Positions 26,964 through 34,687 of a stretch of DNA of 64,000 nt are shown here, in pieces (the first letter of the stretch is position 1; every line of letters starts with the position of its first letter). The translations under genes and the position numbers were made by a program. This DNA is from a virus, in IMG/VR virus record IMGVR_UViG_3300022700_000069, positions 1 to 64,000 of that record; one strand, given 5' to 3'. The notes under the pieces are model-generated. The model saw nothing but the letters and a program-made list of their open reading frames with translations. It was not told the origin of the DNA and did not search any database.

Positions 26964-27617
26964 TTAATATAGATATGAATATTTTTCCCATTTTTTTATA
27001 AATTCTTCTCTTTCTTTTTCATCATTAAAAGGTATTTTTTCACTGGCTTCATATAATAAATTATTAAATTTTAATTCAAGATTATTATAGTTAAGTATTA
27101 TTTTCTTTATATCTTTTCCAAATCCTTTTAATCTTTTTTTATCTATGGTTTTAATACCATATGATGTGTTACTTAAATCATATCTTTTTTGTTGATATAT
27201 TCTACCATTTGAAAATGCTAATGCCATTAACATTTGTTCCATGTATTTGATTTCACGTTTTTTTGGTGCTTTAATAGTATGCCAACCATTTTTACTAAAT
27301 TTAATGAGTCCAACACCTTCAGGAATTTCATCTTTAGTTGCAATTCCATCTAATATTGCAAAATATAATCTATTACAATAAGGGAGATATTTTTTATATT
27401 TACCTTTTTTTATGTCACTAAGAAAATCAGAACGTGTTACCTTAACTTCAAATATGTCAAGGTTAAAACGAGTATATGATGGTTTAACTGTTATTACATC
27501 TGCTTGTCCTGAAGTTCTATTAAACCATACTTGACCTAATGGAACTTCAATAAATTTTGTTCCCTTGGCTTCTGCAAGACTAAAACATGCTTCTCTATGA
27601 GTTAATTTAATTTCCAT
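26964..27617 (-). CDS. MmcB-like PD-(D/E)XK nuclease-fold protein
   Basis: A 217-aa protein. Residues about 38-90 (GQADVITVKPS, LDIFEVKVTRSDFLSDIK, KKYLPYCNRLYFAI) carry the Asp...Glu-x-Lys core of the restriction-endonuclease fold and closely resemble the MmcB family of DNA-repair-associated proteins, which has the same EVK-x-SRSDFL-D-K-W-Y sequence feature. The C-terminal 80 residues are helical and Lys-rich. It is the last gene of the large - strand early block with nucleotide-metabolism genes, so a role in DNA repair or degradation is likely. Whether it cuts DNA cannot be told from sequence. Confidence 0.65.
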   Translation of the reverse strand: MEIKLTHREACFSLAEAKGTKFIEVPLGQVWFNRTSGQADVITVKPSYTRFNLDIFEVKVTRSDFLSDIKKGKYKKYLPYCNRLYFAILDGIATKDEIPEGVGLIKFSKNGWHTIKAPKKREIKYMEQMLMALAFSNGRIYQQKRYDLSNTSYGIKTIDKKRLKGFGKDIKKIILNYNNLELKFNNLLYEASEKIPFNDEKEREEFIKKWEKYSYLY

Positions 27618-27640
27618 TATTTTAACTTTAATTAAATTCT

Positions 27641-27841
27641 TTAGTAACTTTTATATAAATTATCTTTATTTTCAAAAAGTTTTGTTAATAATGAATCTAT
27701 GGTAGTACTAAGTTTAATCATTTTATTTTCTTTGGAAAATTCACAATTATAATCTTTAAAATTAATTTGTCCTAAATTAAATACATCTAAATCATTTTCA
27801 GGAATAAACTCAATATTATCACTATTATTAATTACTTTCAT
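27641..27841 (-). CDS. Small hypothetical protein
   Basis: A 66-aa acidic protein of unknown function, lying between the DGFDDAIIG-family gene and the MmcB-like gene in the same operon. Its start codon is 2 bases from the stop of the gene upstream, a spacing typical of this block. Confidence 0.5.
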   Translation of the reverse strand: MKVINNSDNIEFIPENDLDVFNLGQINFKDYNCEFSKENKMIKLSTTIDSLLTKLFENKDNLYKSY

Positions 27842-27843
27842 AT

Positions 27844-28086
27844 TTATATCATTAAATCATCAACCCAAATAGGGGTTTTATTACCAACATATGCACCACT
27901 AACATTAAAAATGAAATATTCATATGCATCTTCTTTTGTCATTTTATCTCTACTAATTAGAATATCGAGACATTTTGTTACTGAATAAACTAATTTTTTA
28001 TCGTCATAAACCCCTATTATTGCATCATCAAAACCATCAGCAATTAAAAAATCTTGTTCGGGGTATAGATTAACTATTTTATCTAT
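27844..28086 (-). CDS. Conserved small phage protein (DGFDDAIIG family) without a standard start codon
   Basis: An 80-aa frame reading DKIVNLYPEQDFLIADGFDD, then AIIGVYDDKKLVY, LDILISRDKMTKEDAYEYFI and FNVSGAYVGNKTPIWVDDL. This is a widespread small phage protein family of unknown role, whose members typically begin just before the (I)DK-V-x-YP segment. No ATG, GTG or TTG lies in frame between the upstream stop codons and this segment. The best start is ATA at 28086, overlapping the stop of the upstream gene as ATAGATAA; ATT further upstream is also possible. Alternatively it is fused to the upstream 50-aa frame by a +1 shift or a sequencing error. The conservation makes it a real gene. Confidence 0.7.
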   Translation of the reverse strand: MDKIVNLYPEQDFLIADGFDDAIIGVYDDKKLVYSVTKCLDILISRDKMTKEDAYEYFIFNVSGAYVGNKTPIWVDDLMI

Positions 28087-28231
28087 TTTGAATATAATTT
28101 TTAAAAAATTCTTTAATTATTAAATGTTTTTTATTATATAATTCTGTTCCACATTGTAAATTTAAAATTTCTTGTGGTAGATGTTCTTCAATATTATCAT
28201 ATACTTGTAATATCTTTCTTACTGTAATCAT
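28079..28231 (-). CDS. Small protein upstream of the DGFDDAIIG-family gene
   Basis: A 50-aa frame (MITVRKILQVYDNIEEHLPQ, then EILNLQCGTELYNKKHLIIK and EFFKNYIQNR) with a proper ATG 5 bases after the preceding gene. It overlaps the next frame by 8 bases in the +1 frame. It may be an independent small gene or the N-terminal half of a single broken gene. No family was recognised. Confidence 0.55.
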   Translation of the reverse strand: MITVRKILQVYDNIEEHLPQEILNLQCGTELYNKKHLIIKEFFKNYIQNR

Positions 28232-28236
28232 TTTTT

Positions 28237-28488
28237 TTACCCCTCTTTTTGTTTAAAATATTTATTTCTAATTTTTGTTAGTTGCTCAACAATTTTCTCA
28301 TGTTGTTTAGGTGAATGAATATCTAAATCTTTAGCATATTGAATATACATTTCAATTGTGAAATCAATAAATTCCTTATCTTTATCGGGAATGAATGTAC
28401 TTTTTTTTATATATAATAAAAAAGCAATTGCAATTACTACAATTGCCACACATAGTAATAAAAGTGCAATTATTAAATAAATATCCAT
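28237..28488 (-). CDS. Small membrane protein
   Basis: An 83-aa protein with one strongly hydrophobic N-terminal helix (IIALLLLCVAIVVIAIAFLL, about residues 6-26), then a basic turn and an amphipathic cytoplasmic or periplasmic helix-rich tail ending in Lys-rich sequence. There is no lipobox. Function unknown; it sits among early metabolic genes, so an inner-membrane accessory role is as likely as a lysis role. Confidence 0.6.
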   Translation of the reverse strand: MDIYLIIALLLLCVAIVVIAIAFLLYIKKSTFIPDKDKEFIDFTIEMYIQYAKDLDIHSPKQHEKIVEQLTKIRNKYFKQKEG

Positions 28489-28501
28489 TCACAATAACTC
28501 C

Positions 28502-28786
28502 CTATCTTATTTTTTTTTTATTTGCTTTTTCTCTTACAAAAGCAATATGTGCTTCGCCAATAACTTTAGTCCAAGGAATTGGTTCACCCCATTCTTTATA
28601 TTGCTCAAAATACTCTTTCATTTTTTCAATCCAACGTGTCTCTTGATCATTACCATTATATACCAAACCACGCTCTTTCCATGTGTCACCCCAACGTTTT
28701 TCATCTTCAATTAATTGATTTTTCACATCAGTAAAGGTCGCATCAAGTTCATTAATTAAATTTATGTTTCTAAGTTTTTCATTCAT
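28502..28786 (-). CDS. Conserved phage hypothetical protein (RWGDTW family)
   Basis: A 94-aa soluble protein with KRWGDTWKERGLVY, then EYFEQYKEWGEPIPWTKVIG and EAHIAFVRE. This pattern (R-GDTW ... PIPW-KV-G-A-IA-VRE) recurs in small phage and bacterial hypothetical proteins of unknown function. It follows thymidylate synthase by 14 bases in the same early operon. Confidence 0.6.
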   Translation of the reverse strand: MNEKLRNINLINELDATFTDVKNQLIEDEKRWGDTWKERGLVYNGNDQETRWIEKMKEYFEQYKEWGEPIPWTKVIGEAHIAFVREKANKKKIR

Positions 28787-28800
28787 AATTAATTGTTATT

Positions 28801-29631
28801 TTAAATTGCTAATTCTAATACAGAATTTATTTTTTTTATTTCATCAACATTTTCAATATCAAAATCATTAACACTAAAATCATAAAAATTTCTATTATTT
28901 TTTAATTTAATTAGTGGTTGGATATATAACGGTGTTCTATTTAAAATTTCATTCATGGCATTTTCATGTCTGTCATAAACATGTAAATTTTGAATAAAAT
29001 GACAAAATACACCTACTTTATAATTTAAATGAGATGCAATCATCATTTGAAGTGCAACATATTGTATTTTATTAATATATCCAGCCATGATATAATCATT
29101 ACTTCTTTGTATTAATGTTAAATCTAAATAAATTTCATTATTAATTTTTCTCACCGACCAGATTGTTTCATATGCACAAGGAAATAAGCCATCACTTTTA
29201 AATAAATCATGTTCTTGATATAAATTCATTATATGTCTTCTTGAATATGGGTTATTTTTTAAAGAATTTAATAAATTATCAACCATATTGTATTTATTCA
29301 CGGTTGCACCATATCTTATACCTATAGTACCATCACCAATATCCCAATCATCCCACCATTTAATACCCATATTATGTGCAATATCTAAATTTGATGTTTG
29401 TTTTTGATATATCCATAAAATTTCCTTAATTCCTGTTTTTATTGCAGTATTTCTTAAAGTGGTTATTGGAAATTCATTTTTTGATATATCGTAATGTTCA
29501 ACAACTTGAGTAATAAATTTAGTATATGCAGGAGTTCCATCTTTATATTTCGGTCTTGGGTTTTTATCCCAAAAACCCTCATTAATAATCTTTTTTAAAT
29601 TATTAATATAATATTTATCTGCTTTTATCAT
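28801..29631 (-). CDS. thyA: Thymidylate synthase (ThyA type)
   Basis: A 276-aa enzyme converting dUMP to dTMP with methylene-tetrahydrofolate. Catalytic Cys lies in GLFPCAYETIW. LTLIQRSNDYIMAGYINKIQ provides the phosphate-binding Arg-Ser and the Asn (of GYIN) that in ThyA selects dUMP; the dCMP hydroxymethylases have Asp there. LHVYDRHENAM corresponds to the H-x-Y-x-x-H nucleotide-binding motif. The ATG at 29631 (MIKADKYYINNLKKI) is chosen over an upstream frame extension to 29751, which would run deep into the preceding endonuclease gene. The sequence is divergent from cellular ThyA. Together with the dUTPase two genes away it supplies dTMP while lowering dUTP. Confidence 0.88.
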   Translation of the reverse strand: MIKADKYYINNLKKIINEGFWDKNPRPKYKDGTPAYTKFITQVVEHYDISKNEFPITTLRNTAIKTGIKEILWIYQKQTSNLDIAHNMGIKWWDDWDIGDGTIGIRYGATVNKYNMVDNLLNSLKNNPYSRRHIMNLYQEHDLFKSDGLFPCAYETIWSVRKINNEIYLDLTLIQRSNDYIMAGYINKIQYVALQMMIASHLNYKVGVFCHFIQNLHVYDRHENAMNEILNRTPLYIQPLIKLKNNRNFYDFSVNDFDIENVDEIKKINSVLELAI

Positions 29632-30322
29632 AATATTTATTTTTATATTCCCATTTATACCCAAATGCTGTTTTATTTCTTTTTCGTAAACATTGCATAA
29701 TTCCAGAACGACCAACATTAAGCATTTTTGATGCATTAGAAATTGATTCAAATTCAGAAATTATGTTCCCATTTAAATCAAGTTGTAATATCGCTTTTTT
29801 ATTTACAACATTTCTACGCATATTTACATAATCAATTTTCCTTTTTTTTATGGATTCTTTCCACTTATCCCAATCAGTATTTTCTCTAATTTTTCTTAAT
29901 CTTTCTGGATCATAATAATCAATTTTTGAAGTACGTTTAGCTATATTTCTTTTTTTATCTTCTTCAGAATTAAATGTATTTAAATGTTTTGCTCTACTTT
30001 GTTGATGAAAATTAGGTTTTGTATAATCAATAAAATTTGAGGTATCACCACCATCACTATTTTCTATTCGTAAATTTGCCCATTCATTTGATTTAACAAC
30101 ATTATATTTTATGCTTAATTCATTTCCAATTTTAATTAATTCTGATACATCATTAGTTTCAAAAACAATTTCTGTTTTTATATCAATATAGGATAAATTA
30201 TATTTTTTTAAATGTCTTTTCCATATTTTTCCGCTACCATTATAAATGTAAGGATTTTTTGTTGTTTTACCTAAATATTTCAAACCAAATGGACTTGTTT
30301 TTATATATAGATAGTATTTCAT
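29615..30322 (-). CDS. Free-standing GIY-YIG homing endonuclease with NUMOD1 domain
   Basis: A 235-aa protein. The N-terminal nuclease domain reads MKYYLYIKTSPFGLKYLGKT, a GIY-YIG variant with YLY and KYLG, followed by the usual YNGSGKIWKRHLKKY. The C-terminal 55 residues (AILQLDLNGNIISEFESISN, then ASKMLNVGRSGIMQCLR and GYKWEY) form a NUMOD1 helix-turn-helix DNA-binding module. Its 3' end overlaps the thymidylate synthase start by 17 bases, recalling the association of GIY-YIG enzymes (I-TevI) with the T4 td gene, although no intron is visible here. Confidence 0.88.
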   Translation of the reverse strand: MKYYLYIKTSPFGLKYLGKTTKNPYIYNGSGKIWKRHLKKYNLSYIDIKTEIVFETNDVSELIKIGNELSIKYNVVKSNEWANLRIENSDGGDTSNFIDYTKPNFHQQSRAKHLNTFNSEEDKKRNIAKRTSKIDYYDPERLRKIRENTDWDKWKESIKKRKIDYVNMRRNVVNKKAILQLDLNGNIISEFESISNASKMLNVGRSGIMQCLRKRNKTAFGYKWEYKNKYYDKSR

Positions 30323-30326
30323 TTTA

Positions 30327-30542
30327 TTAAATTTTATTACTAAATGCTATAATATCCTTAATATCTAATGTATCGAAAATATTTTTAATAAAAACATCAT
30401 CTAATTCAAGATCAATATTATCTTTACTATTATATATAAAATCTTTATATACATGAATTACTACACCATTTTCTTTTAAATGTTTACCTTCTAAAGTGTC
30501 ATCAGTATATAAATTGCCTTTAATATAAATATTACCTTCCAT
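30327..30542 (-). CDS. Small hypothetical protein
   Basis: A 71-aa acidic protein (MEGNIYIKGNLYTDDTLEGK) with beta-rich N-terminal and helical C-terminal parts. No family was recognised. It lies between dUTPase and the GIY-YIG gene with 4-5 base gaps. Confidence 0.5.
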   Translation of the reverse strand: MEGNIYIKGNLYTDDTLEGKHLKENGVVIHVYKDFIYNSKDNIDLELDDVFIKNIFDTLDIKDIIAFSNKI

Positions 30543-30547
30543 ATTAT

Positions 30548-31045
30548 CTACTTTTTTCCTGATGCCCCATAACCATCAATGCCTCTTTCAGTATTTGATA
30601 ATTCTTTTACTTGTTTAAGATTAATTTTAGGAATTTCCATAAATACAATTTGACCACATCTATCACCAATTTCATAATAATCTAAATGTCTGTTTATTAA
30701 ATTTAAATCAATTTTTTCATTTATCATATAATCATCATATTGTACATATTGTTGTACAAGATCATGTACAGCATTAATATATCTAAATCTAATTTCTCCT
30801 CTATATGAAGCATCGACAACACCTACAGCATTTTTTAACATTAAATCTTCTTTAGTAACAGAACTTCTTGGAAAAAGAAATCCTGCATATCCCTCTGGTA
30901 TTTCAAATGCTAAACCAGTACCATATTCAATATATTTATTTGTTTTATTTATTGATGTTGCATATAAATCAAACCCAGCATCAATATCATATTTTTTATA
31001 TGGTTCTTTTGCTTTATCATTTAATTTTTTATATTTTATTTCCAT
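30548..31045 (-). CDS. dut: dUTP diphosphatase (trimeric type)
   Basis: A 165-aa enzyme hydrolysing dUTP to dUMP and PPi. All five trimeric dUTPase motifs are visible in order: I (DAGFDLYAT), II (FLFPRSSVTKED), III (GVVDASYRGEIR), IV (GDRCGQIVFMEI) and V (TERGIDGYGASGK). An insertion of about 25 residues between motifs III and IV (LVQQYVQYDDYMINEKIDL) is longer than in cellular enzymes. It provides dUMP for the neighbouring thymidylate synthase. Confidence 0.93.
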   Translation of the reverse strand: MEIKYKKLNDKAKEPYKKYDIDAGFDLYATSINKTNKYIEYGTGLAFEIPEGYAGFLFPRSSVTKEDLMLKNAVGVVDASYRGEIRFRYINAVHDLVQQYVQYDDYMINEKIDLNLINRHLDYYEIGDRCGQIVFMEIPKINLKQVKELSNTERGIDGYGASGKK

Positions 31046-31335
31046 TTATTCAAATTTTTTAATTTGTTTAATATTTTATTAGTTTGATCATTAACATTCA
31101 AATCAGTTTGCTCATTATTTACATATTTTTCATAATCATTTTCAAATGATTTATTAGATTTTTCTAAATCATTTATAATTTTAAGAATATTTCTAGCATA
31201 TTCACCTTTATCCTTAAAAATCTTAATAATTGATTCTTTTTCTGATTCTGACTGTGTATAAGTGTTTTCATCACCATAAAACTCTAATGTCTGTTTTAAT
31301 AGTGCAATTATGTTTTCATAATGTTCTTTTTCCAT
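31036..31335 (-). CDS. Hypothetical coiled-coil protein
   Basis: A 99-aa charged helical protein (MEKEHYENIIALLKQTLEFY) of unknown function. The start overlaps the stop of the KTSC gene by one base and its end overlaps the dUTPase start by 10 bases, so translational coupling is likely. Confidence 0.55.
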   Translation of the reverse strand: MEKEHYENIIALLKQTLEFYGDENTYTQSESEKESIIKIFKDKGEYARNILKIINDLEKSNKSFENDYEKYVNNEQTDLNVNDQTNKILNKLKNLNKWK

Positions 31336-31688
31336 TATTCTTGATTTTCATTATCGTTTAATAAATTCTTTTTTTCATCTCTTTTTTCTTTTAAAATCTT
31401 TATTTCATCTGGATATAGAGTAAATTCTTTTCTATAGGGATGTTCATCTGATTTATTTTTTATTTCATGTATAAAATATTTTCCTTGACTTTCAGCATTT
31501 TTAAAATCTTCATATATTTTTTCAGTAATATTATTATATGAATAAACACCACCACGATTGAACGATATATATAATCTATTTTGTTTAGGAAAATAAGTGG
31601 TTTTTAAAATATTAGATGAATCATAAATCGTTTCATAATAACCAAGACTACCATCTTCTTCAAAATGTTTCTTTTCTGTAACTAACAT
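31335..31688 (-). CDS. KTSC-domain protein
   Basis: A 117-aa protein whose residues about 20-80 match the KTSC domain: YDSSNILKTTYFPKQNRLYI, then FNRGGVYSYNNI and FKNAESQGKYFIHEIK. KTSC proteins are small, common in phages and linked by context to nucleic-acid metabolism; their biochemical function is not established. It is the first gene of the nucleotide-metabolism block, 20 bases downstream of the host-type -7 element. Confidence 0.75.
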   Translation of the reverse strand: MLVTEKKHFEEDGSLGYYETIYDSSNILKTTYFPKQNRLYISFNRGGVYSYNNITEKIYEDFKNAESQGKYFIHEIKNKSDEHPYRKEFTLYPDEIKILKEKRDEKKNLLNDNENQE

Positions 31689-31707
31689 AGTTTATTAATT
31701 TTAATGA

Positions 31708-31738
31708 CAAATATATAACAATTCCAAACAAATTACAA
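31708..31738 (-). promoter_or_regulatory. Putative host-type promoter TTG-N20-TATATTTG (nucleotide-metabolism block)
   Basis: On the - strand, TTG (31738-31736), 20-nt spacer, TATATTTG (31715-31708), then TC. It sits directly upstream of the KTSC/dut/thyA operon and abuts a late motif on the other strand. Confidence 0.6.
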
Positions 31739-31740
31739 GA

Positions 31741-31748
31741 GTATTTAT
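31741..31748 (+). promoter_or_regulatory. Putative late promoter GTATTTAT (gp15-like gene)
   Basis: GTATTTATATATAAAAC, 15 nt before the ATG at 31764. Confidence 0.6.
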
Positions 31749-31763
31749 ATATAAAACTAAAAT

Positions 31764-32537
31764 ATGTCATTACCAAAGAAAAAGCAGGTAAAATATTCAA
31801 TGGATGTTAATCCACCAAAAATTGGTACAAAATATTTAAAATATGGTATGGATCGTATTGAAGAATTAATGAATAAAACAGATGAAAAAACAAAATATCT
31901 TCCACGAACAATTAATTTTGAAGATATGGATCAAGCTGTTTATAATTATATTAATGAGGGTGATATGAAATTATATCTTGATGGTAAAGAAGTACCAACA
32001 TTTTATTTAGATAATGATCGTTGGGGAGAATTTTCAAAAACATGGAAATTCATGGATGATGATAAAAATGTTCCAACACCATATATAACAGTAAGGAGAA
32101 TTGATAAGAAACCGGGTACTCGTATTGGTAATAAAGCACGAATACCACAACCAAGAAAATTTAGATATATGGATGTACCAATACTTGATGAAGGTGAAAT
32201 AATATATTTACGATTTAAAATGCCAGAACCAACAAATGTAGATATGGTATATGAAATTTCATTATTTACAAAATATCGTGTTGATGTTAATTTATATGAT
32301 GAAATTGTTTTAAAAAATTTTGCATCTAAACAAGACTATGTTTTTACTAATGGCACACCCTTTCCATTAGAATTAGATGGTATTGAAGAAGCAAATTCTA
32401 TTGAAAATGTTGATGGTGATAGATTTTTTGTTTCTAAATATACTTTAAAACTTAAGGGATTTATTCAAAATGAAGATGAATTTGAAATAACAAAAACATT
32501 TAGAAAAACAAAATTGGGTTTTACTGTTGAACGTTAA
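31764..32537 (+). CDS. Tail completion/terminator protein, possibly T4 gp15-like
   Basis: A 257-aa structural protein (T4 gp15 is 272 aa). It shows PTPYITVRRIDKKPGTR, a basic loop, then FRYMDVPILDEGEIIYLRFK, MVYEISLFTKYRVDVNLYDE and PFPLELDGI. A central VP...Y-ISL-TKY segment and a terminal beta strand set are the features I associate with gp15-type proteins that cap the tail sheath and tube. It has a late motif and its stop overlaps the opposing gene by 4 bases. The assignment is tentative. Confidence 0.45.
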   Translation: MSLPKKKQVKYSMDVNPPKIGTKYLKYGMDRIEELMNKTDEKTKYLPRTINFEDMDQAVYNYINEGDMKLYLDGKEVPTFYLDNDRWGEFSKTWKFMDDDKNVPTPYITVRRIDKKPGTRIGNKARIPQPRKFRYMDVPILDEGEIIYLRFKMPEPTNVDMVYEISLFTKYRVDVNLYDEIVLKNFASKQDYVFTNGTPFPLELDGIEEANSIENVDGDRFFVSKYTLKLKGFIQNEDEFEITKTFRKTKLGFTVER

Positions 32538-33367
32538 CTGGTTGTTTCATATTTACCAGTTTCAAAATTAAAAGTATTTCCATCAGGATAATTTTGTTGT
32601 AAATTATTAAAATTTTCAAAAGTATTATTATATCTTTCAAGATAATTATCAGAATTTACTAATTCTTTTGCATATAATGTTGATATATTATCATCTAAAA
32701 AAGATGGTGTTAAAAATTTCCATGTTTTATTAACTAAATCAATTTCAGTTTTAAAGTGTAATTTTTCGGCAGTTGTGATATCTTCATTATCTTCATTATA
32801 AAAAACAACAGTATTACCAGATTTTGCATTATAAAAACTAATTCTAGTATATCCAGTATATTTATCAACATTTGATTTAGTTCCTAAATAATTAATTGGT
32901 ATATATTGATTATATAATTGAAATTGTGGATCAAATTTATATTTACTACTTGGTAGTGGTCCATCATCAATATTAAATGATTTTAAATTGGTTAAATATG
33001 TTGAAAATATTTTTATCTGATTTGCTGGTTCATATGAATCAAAAAAATCAAAAATAAAAAAGCTATTTAAAAATTTTAAATCTGTAGGAATTTCATTTGA
33101 AGCAAATCCAGCATATATAAAATTTGATTGCCAAATTTGATCATTAAATGAATAAAATTTAATAGCTAAATATTTAGTAATATTATTATCATTTAATTTA
33201 AATTTAAATACTTCACCATCAGTAGCATCATTAATTGAATCTGCTGATTTAATATTTGTATATTCTTCAATTTCTTGTTGATAACCACTAAATTCACTAT
33301 CATTACTAAGTGGAATTTGAATATTTATATTATTACCAGTATATTTTATATTTTTTTTAATTAGCAT
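32534..33367 (-). CDS. Hypothetical virion protein (baseplate or fibre)
   Basis: A 277-aa beta-rich protein of unknown function, with many aromatic and Asn residues and no signal peptide. It is the second gene of a - strand pair (overlapping the upstream gene by 7 bases) behind a late motif, between tail genes, so a virion role is inferred. Confidence 0.5.
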   Translation of the reverse strand: MLIKKNIKYTGNNINIQIPLSNDSEFSGYQQEIEEYTNIKSADSINDATDGEVFKFKLNDNNITKYLAIKFYSFNDQIWQSNFIYAGFASNEIPTDLKFLNSFFIFDFFDSYEPANQIKIFSTYLTNLKSFNIDDGPLPSSKYKFDPQFQLYNQYIPINYLGTKSNVDKYTGYTRISFYNAKSGNTVVFYNEDNEDITTAEKLHFKTEIDLVNKTWKFLTPSFLDDNISTLYAKELVNSDNYLERYNNTFENFNNLQQNYPDGNTFNFETGKYETTS

Positions 33368-34578
33368 GGTCTACCTATTTTATTGAGATCGTCTGATGGA
33401 TTATAATTTAATGATGTTGGTTTACCAAATTTAATTTCATTAAATACTTCTGCTGTATTTGGATGATCCATATTAGGTGTAACATTTAATAAAACATTTG
33501 AAAATAAATATCTCCTTTTATTTACAAAAGGATAATCAACACCATCACCAGTAAGAGGATCAATATATCCTTGTTCTAATATATCTCTCCAAATCATATT
33601 ACCATCTCCTAAATCTGTTGCATAATATGGGATATCTGATATTTCATCATATGCTGTTCCACCCGTATTTGCTCTACTTATTTGATTACTAAAATATCTC
33701 AATTTAAATGGAATAAATGGATTATATTTCCATTGTAATTCTTTTTTTTCTGAATCTTGCGATTGTGAACCTTGTGTTGATATTGGGTTAGTTATGTATG
33801 GTGTTGATATATAATATATTTGTGGTTTAATATTTGTTTGTAAAAATTCATTTTTTTGATAACTAATTTTATTACCATAAATAATATCACCAATATTATA
33901 ATTTGTAGGTGAAAAAGGAATAATATTTGTATCACCACTAATTGACCATGTTGTAGCACTCATTGTTTCAATAAATGGATCAAAATTTTCAATATTTATT
34001 AAATGATTTGATCTATTATATACTGGATAAAGATATAAATCAGTTATTGGAAAACCAAAATCATCAATCCAATCAGTAATATCAAAATCTTTATTAAAAA
34101 TAAAACTATATGTTGGTTCATTAAATATATTTAATGAATATCCTGCATTAAATAATTCAAAATCATTCGGTGTTGCAATAACTTCATATTTTGTTACATA
34201 TTCATTTTCGGTTTCTGTTAACTTTTCATGTTCAATGGGTTTTACCAAATAAAATTTAAATGAATTTATTACATTTTTATAATCATTGGTATTTACTAAT
34301 TCTTCATATCTTGGTTTTCTAAAAAAATCTTTTAAATATACATATTCTTTATATAAACCATTTAATGTAGATAAATAATTTAGACTACCATATATTCTAT
34401 ATATTTGTGTATTTTGTCTTTCTGCTTCAAAAACTTCAGTAGTACTTAAAACATTTCTAATGTTATATTCTAATATTTCATTACGTTGATTATTTAATAT
34501 AATTTTATCATATGTATCAACATTTGTAGAATTAACATTTTTTTCACTACCTAATTGTATTTGTATGTTCTTATCCAC
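33361..34578 (-). CDS. Hypothetical virion protein with GTG start
   Basis: A 405-aa beta-rich, Asn/Tyr-rich protein of unknown function. The open frame extends to a TTG at 34605, but that extension runs straight through the GTATTTAT motif. The GTG at 34578, encoding (M)DKNIQIQLGSEKN, lies 16 nt after the motif, which is the normal spacing in this genome, and it gives an N-terminus similar in style to its neighbours. It is co-transcribed with the 277-aa gene. A baseplate or fibre role is inferred from late expression and context only. Confidence 0.55.
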   Translation of the reverse strand: MDKNIQIQLGSEKNVNSTNVDTYDKIILNNQRNEILEYNIRNVLSTTEVFEAERQNTQIYRIYGSLNYLSTLNGLYKEYVYLKDFFRKPRYEELVNTNDYKNVINSFKFYLVKPIEHEKLTETENEYVTKYEVIATPNDFELFNAGYSLNIFNEPTYSFIFNKDFDITDWIDDFGFPITDLYLYPVYNRSNHLINIENFDPFIETMSATTWSISGDTNIIPFSPTNYNIGDIIYGNKISYQKNEFLQTNIKPQIYYISTPYITNPISTQGSQSQDSEKKELQWKYNPFIPFKLRYFSNQISRANTGGTAYDEISDIPYYATDLGDGNMIWRDILEQGYIDPLTGDGVDYPFVNKRRYLFSNVLLNVTPNMDHPNTAEVFNEIKFGKPTSLNYNPSDDLNKIGRPC

Positions 34579-34594
34579 TTTCCTATATTTTATT

Positions 34595-34602
34595 ATAAAT
34601 AC
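34595..34602 (-). promoter_or_regulatory. Putative late promoter GTATTTAT
   Basis: On the - strand, GTATTTATAATAAAA, 16 nt before the GTG start at 34578. Confidence 0.5.
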
Positions 34603-34687
34603 CAAAAAAAATATTTGTAAATATTTGTAACAAAATTTATAAAATATCGTATTATTAATTAATTATAAACTATAAAATAAAAAAATT

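Noticed and set aside
29289-29296. GTATTTAT copy inside the thymidylate synthase gene
   Set aside because: It is oriented away from any gene start and lies in coding sequence.
29632-29751. N-terminal extension of thymidylate synthase from 29751
   Set aside because: The extra 40 residues are an out-of-frame reading of the upstream GIY-YIG gene; the ThyA fold starts normally at 29631.
34610-34627. Two AATATTTG sequences before the lipoprotein gene as host-type promoters
   Set aside because: The first base of the -7 element is wrong and no TTG lies at the required 19-20 nt spacing.
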